A DNA stretch of 64,000 nt from an uncultured Flavobacteriaceae bacterium (lineage in GTDB: Bacteria; Bacteroidota; Bacteroidia; Flavobacteriales; Flavobacteriaceae): the NCBI GenBank assembly GCA_947502635.1, contig CANNAN010000002.1, positions 1 to 64,000 of the forward strand, written 5' to 3'. The translations under genes and the position numbers were made by a program. Shown here piece by piece: positions 1 to 5,975 of this stretch (within the stretch, counting starts at the first letter, position 1; each line of letters opens with the position of its first letter). Under the pieces are notes generated by a model. That model saw nothing but the letters and a program-made list of their open reading frames with translations. It was not told where the DNA came from and searched no databases.

Positions 1-27
1 CTTGCACAATGATTACTATTGCCATGA

Positions 28-669
28 TTATTTCTCAACAATAGTCAGTAAATTAGAATGACCTCCATCATGTTCTTGTATGTAGCTATAAAAGGGAGAC
101 AAAATCTGTATGCCAGAAAGTAAACTTTTCAAGTCTAGTTTGAAGAATGTTTCTTCGAAAATAGCGTAAGCTTTTAATATTATTAATTCATCAAGATAAT
201 CATTTTCATACTCCAGGTCACATTCATCAATCTCATCATAATACAAAGCATCTTCTTTTATTTCGTTATAATTAAATATTTCAATGGGTCCTATTTCACC
301 CATTACTTGGTTATCTGATTGATTTGAAGATGATAACTCCCGATCTATAAAAGAATCTAGTTTTATGGAACCGTATGCGCTTAAAAATAATTGACCACTG
401 TCTCTATTAAAAAAGAATACAAGTGCTTGAATAGGCTTTTTGTCAATTAACAATTCCTTTAACTGAGTAAAAAAAGCACTTAGCGTATCAATCGCGCTCG
501 AATCTACTTTCATAGAATCAATCAAATCTAATGTTTCATATAAGTGTTTTTTAATTTTGTCGTTGACCTCCTTTAATTCTGAATCATCAAATCCCTCGAT
601 TTTGGAAAAATATTCAGCTTTTTTATTTTTATACTTTTCAAGACTATTTTTGTGTTTTCTGTTTTTCAT
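28..669 (-). CDS. hypothetical protein, 213 aa
   Basis: I do not recognise this protein. It has no signal peptide or membrane segment. The first 60 residues are rich in Lys and Glu and probably helical, a Phe-rich strand-like stretch (VFFFNRD) lies near residue 85, and residues 130-165 are very acidic. It is the distal member of a minus-strand pair with the gene at 777, but the two are separated by a cassette-junction-like sequence, so they may be independent units. Its position beside toxin and restriction genes would fit an immunity or defence role, which is inference only. Confidence 0.6.
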   Translation of the reverse strand: MKNRKHKNSLEKYKNKKAEYFSKIEGFDDSELKEVNDKIKKHLYETLDLIDSMKVDSSAIDTLSAFFTQLKELLIDKKPIQALVFFFNRDSGQLFLSAYGSIKLDSFIDRELSSSNQSDNQVMGEIGPIEIFNYNEIKEDALYYDEIDECDLEYENDYLDELIILKAYAIFEETFFKLDLKSLLSGIQILSPFYSYIQEHDGGHSNLLTIVEK

Positions 670-701
670 ATTTAGGTTTCTTTTTGTTTTAAATAGTTAA
701 T

Positions 702-771
702 CATAATGTTTGGTATAAGATTAGTTGCTGACCCTAAAGGACTGCTATGTTTTGTTATATAGTGTTAGCAT
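702..771. repeat. cassette-junction-like sequence (short form)
   Basis: This short spacer ends in GCTATGTTTTGTTATATAG followed by TGTTAGC, which closely resembles the right end of the larger junction at 26727-26920 (GCTATGTTTTATACATCG then TGTTAGC). Like that one it runs up to the stop codon of a minus-strand gene (777). The left part is only weakly complementary to the right part, so the inverted pairing seen in the long copies is eroded or shortened here. Confidence 0.4.
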
Positions 772-776
772 CTTTT

Positions 777-1184
777 TTATTCTTTTATTAGATTCAACAT
801 TCCGTCAAAAACTTCGTCACCATTATTTTTCTCAATAATAACTCCAATATATTCATCTTCCAATTCTACTAGAGGAATTAAAATTTTAATTAGATGATTG
901 TCCGATTTATAGATATACATTTCCATTGGATTAAAATTCCCGCTCGGGTCAAACTCTTCTAAAGAGGCAAGTCCTTCTGAGTCTGGATTTGTTGCTACTC
1001 CATTCTCCTTAACTTCTAATCCGTTGTTATCCGTAAATGTTAATTCAAAATTGATTTCAAGTTCTCCTCCCCCTTCTTTATAACCAAAGTTATATTCTTG
1101 ATTTTCGTTTTTATTAGAAAAATTTTTCATAGAATTCCCCAAATTGATTATAAATATTGAAAATACTATCAGTATTATTTTCAT
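777..1184 (-). CDS. small exported hypothetical protein, 135 aa
   Basis: Unrecognised. The first 17 residues form a hydrophobic signal-like segment (MKIILIVFSIFIINLGN), so the product is probably exported or membrane-anchored, although no lipobox Cys is present. The rest is acidic and beta-rich, with a Gly-rich turn near residue 38 (KEGGGELEINFEL) and alternating hydrophobic strands toward the end. It is bounded on both sides by junction-like repeats (702-771 and 1199-1338), which makes it look like a single-gene cassette. Confidence 0.55.
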   Translation of the reverse strand: MKIILIVFSIFIINLGNSMKNFSNKNENQEYNFGYKEGGGELEINFELTFTDNNGLEVKENGVATNPDSEGLASLEEFDPSGNFNPMEMYIYKSDNHLIKILIPLVELEDEYIGVIIEKNNGDEVFDGMLNLIKE

Positions 1185-1198
1185 TTCTTTTAATTGAT

Positions 1199-1338
1199 GC
1201 CAACGTTCTTGTGTAAGGTTTCGTTGCGTGAATTTAGCAATTAACTATGCAAGTACAAACTGACAAAGTAAAAATCTCTGATTTTTCCCAGTAGACAAGT
1301 AGTAAGCAATGAATTTTGCTCCATGCTGGACGTCGTTA
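1199..1338. repeat. cassette-junction-like inverted-end sequence
   Basis: A spacer of about 140 bp between two minus-strand genes whose ends are imperfectly complementary: the left end reads CAACGTTC...TTTCGTTGC and the right end reads GCAATGAAT...GACGTCGTT. It has the architecture of the junctions at 25634-25837 and 26727-26920 (complementary ends, right end touching a stop codon), but the bases themselves are mostly different. No open reading frame is visible inside. Confidence 0.4.
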
Positions 1339-1530
1339 TTTTTTATTTTTTCTGTCAGTCAGCATAATGGTCAGTTTATTTCTTTGTTGCTTAATTTGAA
1401 TTTCTTTTCCTATTTCAAATCCGAGTTCTTTTAACCATCTTCCCTCAAGTCGGATTTCAGGAACAGGAGTATATTTCCTTTCACGAGGTTGGAATTTTTT
1501 ATAAATCTTTAGCTTTCTTAATCGGTTCAT
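1336..1530 (-). CDS. SymE-like type I toxin, 64 aa
   Basis: The product carries the SymE toxin signature: a basic N-terminus, then YTPVPEIRLEGRWLKELGFE, the conserved segment in which an AbrB-like fold module ends in GRWL.E.GF. In Escherichia coli SymE is an SOS-induced toxin that affects nucleic acids and translation and is repressed by an antisense RNA. I chose the ATG at 1530 because the longer frame would start with GTG at 1557 inside an operator-like repeat. The gene diverges from the HTH gene at 1590. No antisense RNA can be identified from sequence alone. SymE-like proteins in Bacteroidota are common and not all are proven toxins. Confidence 0.7.
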   Translation of the reverse strand: MNRLRKLKIYKKFQPRERKYTPVPEIRLEGRWLKELGFEIGKEIQIKQQRNKLTIMLTDRKNKK

Positions 1531-1540
1531 TAAGGTGATG

Positions 1541-1597
1541 TTCGTTATTCCGAACACAATATGTAAATAATTTTTAGATATTCGGTATAGTGAACAC
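1541..1597. promoter_or_regulatory. paired operator-like repeats between SymE-like and HTH genes
   Basis: Two direct copies of a 17-bp site, TTCGTTATTCCGAACAC at 1541-1557 and TTCGGTATAGTGAACAC at 1581-1597, agree at 12 of 17 positions. Each has complementary ends (TTCG or TTC against CGAA or GAA). Their starts are exactly 40 bp apart, about four helical turns. One copy lies just upstream of the SymE-like start and the other covers the GTG start of the HTH gene, so binding would control both divergent genes. The likely ligand is the 73-aa HTH protein. Confidence 0.6.
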
Positions 1598-1811
1598 GAA
1601 AGAACAAAAATATTTTCAAAAGTTAGGTACTAAAATCAAACAGTTGAGAGAAGAAAAAGAGATTGGCCAAAAGTCATTTGCTTTTGATTGTGAGATTGGT
1701 CGAACTCAATTGTATATGATTGAAAAGGGTAGAACAAATCCACGTTTACTTACTTTGATAAAAATAGCCAATGGTTTAGAAATATCAGTTAGTGAACTTT
1801 TAAAGAGTTAA
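1590..1811 (+). CDS. XRE-family HTH regulator, 73 aa
   Basis: A minimal Cro/C1-type DNA-binding protein. Residues 12-66 form the five-helix HTH_3 domain, with the recognition-helix region around IGRTQLYMIEKGRTNP. The start is GTG at 1590, since the next in-frame Met lies inside the domain. The size matches controller (C) proteins of restriction-modification systems and antitoxin-type repressors. It diverges from the SymE-like gene and its start codon overlaps one of two matching operator-like repeats, which suggests autorepression and control of the toxin. It may also act on the downstream R-M genes. Confidence 0.85.
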   Translation: MNTKEQKYFQKLGTKIKQLREEKEIGQKSFAFDCEIGRTQLYMIEKGRTNPRLLTLIKIANGLEISVSELLKS

Positions 1812-1975
1812 GTATTCCTTTATTAATAACTCTTTATCATTTTCTAAGAGAAGTTAATATATCTTATCTGAATTTTTTAAAATTTCAATTAAGCTTAATC
1901 TAAAATTGTCAGCTACTTTATCATTCATATCTCCAAGAAGGTTTTCGTAATTTATGTAATAGCTTGTCGTTTTTT

Positions 1976-1992
1976 CATATTTGTCAAATATG
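1976..1992. promoter_or_regulatory. 17-bp palindrome at the start of the controller-like gene
   Basis: CATATTTG-T-CAAATATG is a perfect inverted repeat around one central base. Its last three bases are the ATG at 1990. The same half-site recurs upstream of the DUF6471/methyltransferase pair (2311-2337). This is the expected layout of a C-box that autoregulates a controller gene. Confidence 0.6.
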
Positions 1993-2238
1993 TCAAGTAT
2001 GAAAAGATCAGAAGTTTTAAAAATTATAGGTCAAAATATAAAAAGAATTAGACTTGAAAAAGGTTTTACGCAGGTGGATTTGGTCGGTAAAATAGAGACA
2101 CGAATTGACACAACGAATATTTCAAGAATTGAGAAAGGAAGGACTAATGCTACTATTCATACTTTATACAAAATAAGTCAAGCTTTAGAGGTTCCCTTGT
2201 CGGAAATATGCGACGTTTATTTTTCTGAAAGAGTATAA
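1990..2238 (+). CDS. XRE-family HTH protein, candidate R-M controller (C) protein
   Basis: Single HTH_3 domain spanning most of the chain (IGQNIKRIRLEKGFTQVDL, then TNISRIEKGRTNATIHTLYK), about 82 residues, which is the size of C proteins that time the expression of restriction genes after transfer. The ATG at 1990 is preferred over the upstream TTG at 1981 because TTG starts are rare; an ATG at 1999 is also possible. The 17-bp palindrome at 1976-1992 covers the start, and related half-sites precede the methyltransferase operon 120 bp downstream. About 180 bp between this gene and the preceding HTH gene contain no recognisable feature. The assignment as C protein rests on size, position and shared operators. 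Confidence 0.75.
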   Translation: MSSMKRSEVLKIIGQNIKRIRLEKGFTQVDLVGKIETRIDTTNISRIEKGRTNATIHTLYKISQALEVPLSEICDVYFSERV

Positions 2239-2305
2239 TTTATAGTTTTTTCTGAATTTAGATTCCGCAAGGTTGTTACCTAGTTTTTTTGTTTTCGCCT
2301 TTTTA

Positions 2306-2337
2306 TTTGCATATTTACAAATATTTAAACATATTTG
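2306..2337 (+). promoter_or_regulatory. promoter of DUF6471-methyltransferase pair with phased operator half-sites
   Basis: A Bacteroidota-type promoter can be read as TTTG at 2306-2309, a 20-bp spacer, and CATATTTG at 2330-2337 (consensus TAnnTTTG). ATATTT occurs at 2311, 2321 and 2331, exactly 10 bp apart, and 2311-2324 forms ATATTT-AC-AAATAT, close to the palindrome over the controller-like gene start. A bound controller would sit between the promoter elements. Confidence 0.55.
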
Positions 2338-2358
2338 CAATAAGTTAAATCCATAATT

Positions 2359-2634
2359 ATGTCAGATTGGAATGATAAAGTCAAACGCTTATTGAAGTCC
2401 GAATTGGTCCGAAGAGGAATTTCAAATTCAGACTTGGCAATTATGCTCGAACAAATCGGAATTGAAGAAACCAAATCAAGTATTGATAGTAAAATCAGTC
2501 GAGGGACTTTTAGTGCATCTTTCTTTTTACAATGCTTAACTGTCATTGGTTGCGAAAAAATAGAAATCGAAGAATACGAAAATCAATTATCAATTGCGTC
2601 TGAACCACAGTCAGATTATAGCCTAAAAAAATAA
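2359..2634 (+). CDS. DUF6471 domain protein, 91 aa
   Basis: Nearly the whole chain matches what I recall of DUF6471: KVKRLLKSELVRRGISNSDL, then SKISRGTFSASFFLQCLTVI. The family looks like a small HTH-type domain (Lys/Arg-rich helix, then a Ser-Arg-Gly turn and a Phe-Phe-x-Gln-Cys helix) and its function is unknown to me. The stop codon is three bases before the methyltransferase ATG, so the two are almost certainly co-translated. That coupling suggests a role in methyltransferase regulation or in the R-M system itself. Confidence 0.75.
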   Translation: MSDWNDKVKRLLKSELVRRGISNSDLAIMLEQIGIEETKSSIDSKISRGTFSASFFLQCLTVIGCEKIEIEEYENQLSIASEPQSDYSLKK

Positions 2635-2637
2635 AAT

Positions 2638-3984
2638 ATGTCAAAAGTTAAATTTATAGATTTATTCGCTGGATTAGGAGGAATACGATTAGGTTTTGAA
2701 AAGGCGTTCAAAGATTTAGGCTTTGAAACAGAATGTGTAATGACTTCTGAGATTAAACCATATGCAATTGAGACTTTGACTAAAAACTTTAGTCACGATT
2801 ATTTTGTTGGCGATATTTTTAATGTTGAAAATGAACAAATTCCTGACTTTGATTTTTTGTTAGGAGGCTTCCCTTGTCAGCCATTTAGCGCAGGTGGAAA
2901 ACGTGAAGGATTTGTTGATACAAGAGGAACTTTGTTTTTTGAAATTGAAAGAATTTTAGAAGAGAAAAAACCATATGGTTTTATACTCGAAAATGTTGAA
3001 GGACTAGTTAAACACGACTTAGAAAATAAGGAGGATAAAATTGGAAGAACACTAAGTACAATTTTGGATAAACTTAAAAATGAATTGGGTTATAAGGTTT
3101 CTTGGAAAGTTTTAGATTCTATTGAGTTCGGTTTACCACAATCTCGTAAGAGAATATTTATTGTTGGAACGAAAGATGAAAAAGCGAACCTTACTTTTTT
3201 TGATAAAGAATTTAATGCTTTAAATACTATTTTAGAAAACGGATTGGAAACTATTAAATCTGATTTTACTGAAAAGCTTTTTAACCATTTTGAAATGGAA
3301 GATTTGTACGGCAAATCTATTAAAGACAAAAGAGGAGGAGACAATAATATTCATAGTTGGGATATTGGAATCAAAGGAGAAGTATCAGACGAGCAAATTA
3401 TTTTATTAAACAAGCTTTTTAAAGAAAGACGTAAAAAACATTGGGCTGAAAAAATCGGAATTGATTGGATGGATGGAATGGCTCTAACTTTAAAGCAAAT
3501 CTCAACTTTCCATAAGAATGATAAGCTTAAAGTTGCATTGGATGATTTAGTTAAAAAAGGTTATTTAAGATTTGAGCATCCAAAAAAACTTGTCCGTGAA
3601 ATAACAGAAAATGGAGTTCGTAAATATCGTACTTATGATGAAACTAAGCCAAAAGGTTACAATATTGTTACTGGAAAATTAAGCTTTGAAATAAATAAAA
3701 TTTTGGACCCAAATGATATTGCACCAACACTTGTGGCAACAGATGTTTCTCGATTAGCTGTTCCAGACAATGGAGGTTTAAGAAGATTAACTATTAGAGA
3801 GGGCTTACGTTTGTTTGGTTATCCAGAATGGTATGAAATTCCGGTAAAAGAAACTGAAGCTTTTGATTTATTAGGAAATACGGTTGCTGTTCCTGTTGTT
3901 GAACACGTTGCAAGACAGTTAGCAGAAATATATCAATATAATGTAAATGTTGTTTCTATAGAAAAAAGCGTAGTAAAGATTTAA
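2638..3984 (+). CDS. DNA (cytosine-5-)-methyltransferase of a type II R-M system
   Basis: Transfers a methyl group from S-adenosylmethionine to C5 of cytosine within the recognition site, protecting host DNA. The motifs appear in canonical order: motif I FAGLGGIRLGFE (residue 10), motif IV with the catalytic Cys in GGFPCQPFS (about 77), motif VI ENVEGL (about 118), motif VIII QSRKRIFIVG (about 168), then a variable target-recognition region of roughly 180 residues, motif IX LTIREGLRLFGYPEWYE, and motif X LGNTVAVPVVEHV. At 448 aa it is full length. It converges on the endonuclease gene with two bases between stop codons. Because the endonuclease looks like NgoBV, the expected target is GGNNCC. 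Confidence 0.93.
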   Translation: MSKVKFIDLFAGLGGIRLGFEKAFKDLGFETECVMTSEIKPYAIETLTKNFSHDYFVGDIFNVENEQIPDFDFLLGGFPCQPFSAGGKREGFVDTRGTLFFEIERILEEKKPYGFILENVEGLVKHDLENKEDKIGRTLSTILDKLKNELGYKVSWKVLDSIEFGLPQSRKRIFIVGTKDEKANLTFFDKEFNALNTILENGLETIKSDFTEKLFNHFEMEDLYGKSIKDKRGGDNNIHSWDIGIKGEVSDEQIILLNKLFKERRKKHWAEKIGIDWMDGMALTLKQISTFHKNDKLKVALDDLVKKGYLRFEHPKKLVREITENGVRKYRTYDETKPKGYNIVTGKLSFEINKILDPNDIAPTLVATDVSRLAVPDNGGLRRLTIREGLRLFGYPEWYEIPVKETEAFDLLGNTVAVPVVEHVARQLAEIYQYNVNVVSIEKSVVKI

Positions 3985-4001
3985 TTTTAAATCAAATCTT
4001 T
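3975..4001. terminator. AT-rich inverted repeat between convergent R-M genes
   Basis: AAAGATTT at 3975-3982 is complementary to AAATCTTT at 3994-4001, with an 11-base AT-rich centre holding both stop codons. It could end transcription in both directions, but the stem is short and AT-only at the ends. Confidence 0.35.
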
Positions 4002-4676
4002 ACCTGTTGATTTTTTATAACCATTGACAACATTTCTAAGCCAAGTACTTGTTTCTGAATCACGTGAAGTTCTCGACCATTGCCTTTGTGTACCATCAAA
4101 TGCTTCCACAAATTCTTTAGCAGTTGAGAAAGGTTTAAACTTTGTTCTTTGGTTGCTGTACCATTTTATAGGCCTTATATTTGTTGGTTCTCCTTGCTTA
4201 ACGTTACATCGTAAGTCCCATTTTTCACTTGGGCCACAGATTTCCCAAACTTTTTTGAGCCAGACATCTTTTATAATTATGTCAGTTCCTACCATAGCAT
4301 AACCGATGATTAAGTAATCAGAATCTAGTCTATAAGGATATTGTAACAGTGAACGTCTGTAAGCTAAAAATGCTGCAATGTCAAAATTTGGAGAAGCATC
4401 ATAATCAAAGCACTTTATTTCTAATAAACCCTTTTTGTTGTCTGAAGAGTCAAGGAGAAAGTCAGGGAAATCTTGAGTATTAGGAGGGTCTGAAAACTCA
4501 ATGTTTTCTTTTATCATCCAAGCTTTTATCCATTCCTGTACTAAATTACCAACAGTATCTTTAGTGTCAACTTCCAAGGAAATATCCATTAATTTAAAAG
4601 TTATTTTTCCTTTTTGTCCAATAAGTTTATTATCACTTACTAATCTTTTATAAAGTTGTTCCGCAGTTAATTTCAT
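3987..4676 (-). CDS. type II restriction endonuclease, NgoBV/NlaIV-like
   Basis: Cuts unmethylated DNA at the site protected by the adjacent methyltransferase. The sequence matches my memory of the RE_NgoBV family (GGNNCC cutters): N-terminal LTAEQLYKRLV, IGQKGKITFKL, GNLVQEWIKAWM, and a PD-(D/E)XK core formed by the Asp in DFPDFLLD (about 72) and EIKCFD (about 87). DSDYLIIGYAM and IKDVWLKKVWEIC are further family-like segments. ATG at 4676 is used rather than the TTG one codon upstream. A TATCTTTG box at 4702-4709 (minus strand) lies at the right distance for its own promoter, and a repeated hexamer TCTCGG (4721-4734) sits just upstream of it. Confidence 0.8.
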   Translation of the reverse strand: MKLTAEQLYKRLVSDNKLIGQKGKITFKLMDISLEVDTKDTVGNLVQEWIKAWMIKENIEFSDPPNTQDFPDFLLDSSDNKKGLLEIKCFDYDASPNFDIAAFLAYRRSLLQYPYRLDSDYLIIGYAMVGTDIIIKDVWLKKVWEICGPSEKWDLRCNVKQGEPTNIRPIKWYSNQRTKFKPFSTAKEFVEAFDGTQRQWSRTSRDSETSTWLRNVVNGYKKSTGKDLI

Positions 4677-4756
4677 CAATATTAATGGTTTTCTTAATTA
4701 TCAAAGATAGAAAAAATTTATCTCGGGATCTCGGTTTTCATATGTTGGGTAACTAC

Positions 4757-4915
4757 AGTATAAACGCAATTGTATTTATATCTCTTTCAAATATAATATT
4801 TTAGTGAGAATTCTCTGTGCAAATTTTCAAACTTAATGATCGTATTTTATATCTCATGAGGAATGAGATTAGAGTCATTTTAGTTGTAATATTTTGCTCT
4901 AAAGGAACTACCGTT
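4757..4915. repeat. diverged direct repeat, copy A (paired with 25381-25525)
   Basis: The gap between the endonuclease start and the next gene (4677-5009) holds no gene. It contains one copy of a roughly 150-bp sequence that recurs at 25381-25525. The best-kept core reads TTTATATCTCTTTCAAATATAA preceded by ATAAACG and ATTG, and a second block reads AATGAGAT-AGAGTC. Read on the minus strand, each core contains TATATTTG, a match to the -7 box TAnnTTTG, followed by a short TATAAA...TTTATA hairpin. Both copies lie 60-80 bp upstream of a minus-strand accessory gene. Confidence 0.6.
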
Positions 4916-4950
4916 TAAAGCCTTTTTAAAATGTCTTTTATCTATGCATA

Positions 4951-4985
4951 AAAAAAAGAAGGAGCAAATAACTTTGCTCCTTCTT
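4951..4985 (-). terminator. intrinsic terminator of the Sus-like operon
   Basis: Perfect 13-bp arms (AAGAAGGAGCAAA at 4956-4968 against TTTGCTCCTTCTT at 4973-4985) with a four-base loop. On the minus strand the hairpin is followed by a run of T. It sits 25 bp beyond the last gene of the glycan-uptake locus. Confidence 0.9.
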
Positions 4986-5009
4986 AATTACGTACATGCT
5001 ATAAACCTT

Positions 5010-5948
5010 CTACTGTACGGGTTTTTCCGTTTGATATTTACAATACCAAGCATTCCCTGGGTTAGCGCTATCTGTCATTCTAACAAATAATGTAGAGGCT
5101 GTCACCTTAATAATCTCAAGTTTGCTAACAGCTACATACCAAGACATAAATCCATTGTCAGAAATACTCATGGTAGTCCCTCTATAATCTCCAGTAATTG
5201 TTGCGTTAGAAGAAGACGGTATCATAGTAACATTTTTAATACCAAATAAAGAGGGTGCTACATCACTGCCATGGCAAGTGTCACCATCAACTCCAATGGA
5301 GGCGGCAAAATCCCCTGGTGTATAGGCCGAACCTACGGTTTGCTCATATAACAAATCTCCTTCTGTAGGTTGTGTAAACACAAATTCTGCATCATACATA
5401 CATAATTTATCTGCATGCCAAGCCGTAGATGTAAACCATTGCGAATAAGTGTGTTCGCCACCTGGCTGCGTTTCATTTGGACCTAAACCAATATTACCAA
5501 TTTTATCGGCAGCCCAATACCATGTTTTACTTAATCCTACACCTCCACTTAATAAGTCTTTTGCTTCTTGATCCTCAAAGTTACTTACAACGTCTATGTT
5601 AATGGATTTGGTTGAGGAAATACCTCCAATACCAAAGGCTATTGCTGTTACTGTATAAGTATTAACTCCGAGCTCTGCAAAGACAAAGCTTTGTTTCCCT
5701 TCGGGGGCAGTAATTCTTTCTCCATTAATTAAGTATTGGTATGAAATGGCATTATCTGCCGTTGTTATGAAATCTACCATACCACTTCCGTCACCGTTTG
5801 GGTTCGTTGCATCGGCTCCTACAATCATAGGTGTGATTTGAATATTAGTCGGCGCTATGATTTCCCCAACTTCATAATCGTCTTCTTGACATCCAAAAAG
5901 AGCTACAACCAAAGAGAAGATTGTAATTAAATTTTTTATATTTTTCAT
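5010..5948 (-). CDS. PKD-type surface lipoprotein of the SusCD locus, 312 aa
   Basis: Probably an outer-membrane surface glycan-binding lipoprotein (SusE/SusF position). The signal peptide ends in LVALFGC with the lipid-accepting Cys at about residue 20, followed by QEDD, an acidic surface-export signal typical of Flavobacteria. A PKD/Ig-like domain covers about 32-125. The C-terminal domain begins at KTWYWAADK and ends at NAWYCKY; I recall the same type of domain fused to family 16 glucanases in flavobacterial laminarin loci, but no hydrolase module follows here. Last gene of the operon, 27 bp after the 680-aa gene and just before a strong terminator. Beta-glucan as substrate is inference. 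Confidence 0.75.
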   Translation of the reverse strand: MKNIKNLITIFSLVVALFGCQEDDYEVGEIIAPTNIQITPMIVGADATNPNGDGSGMVDFITTADNAISYQYLINGERITAPEGKQSFVFAELGVNTYTVTAIAFGIGGISSTKSINIDVVSNFEDQEAKDLLSGGVGLSKTWYWAADKIGNIGLGPNETQPGGEHTYSQWFTSTAWHADKLCMYDAEFVFTQPTEGDLLYEQTVGSAYTPGDFAASIGVDGDTCHGSDVAPSLFGIKNVTMIPSSSNATITGDYRGTTMSISDNGFMSWYVAVSKLEIIKVTASTLFVRMTDSANPGNAWYCKYQTEKPVQ

Positions 5949-5975
5949 AATTCTAGTTTTAAAATTTATGTGACT

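Noticed and set aside
2325-2546. Minus-strand open frame opposite the DUF6471 gene
   Set aside because: It is antisense to a recognised family member and has no start signal or recognisable content.
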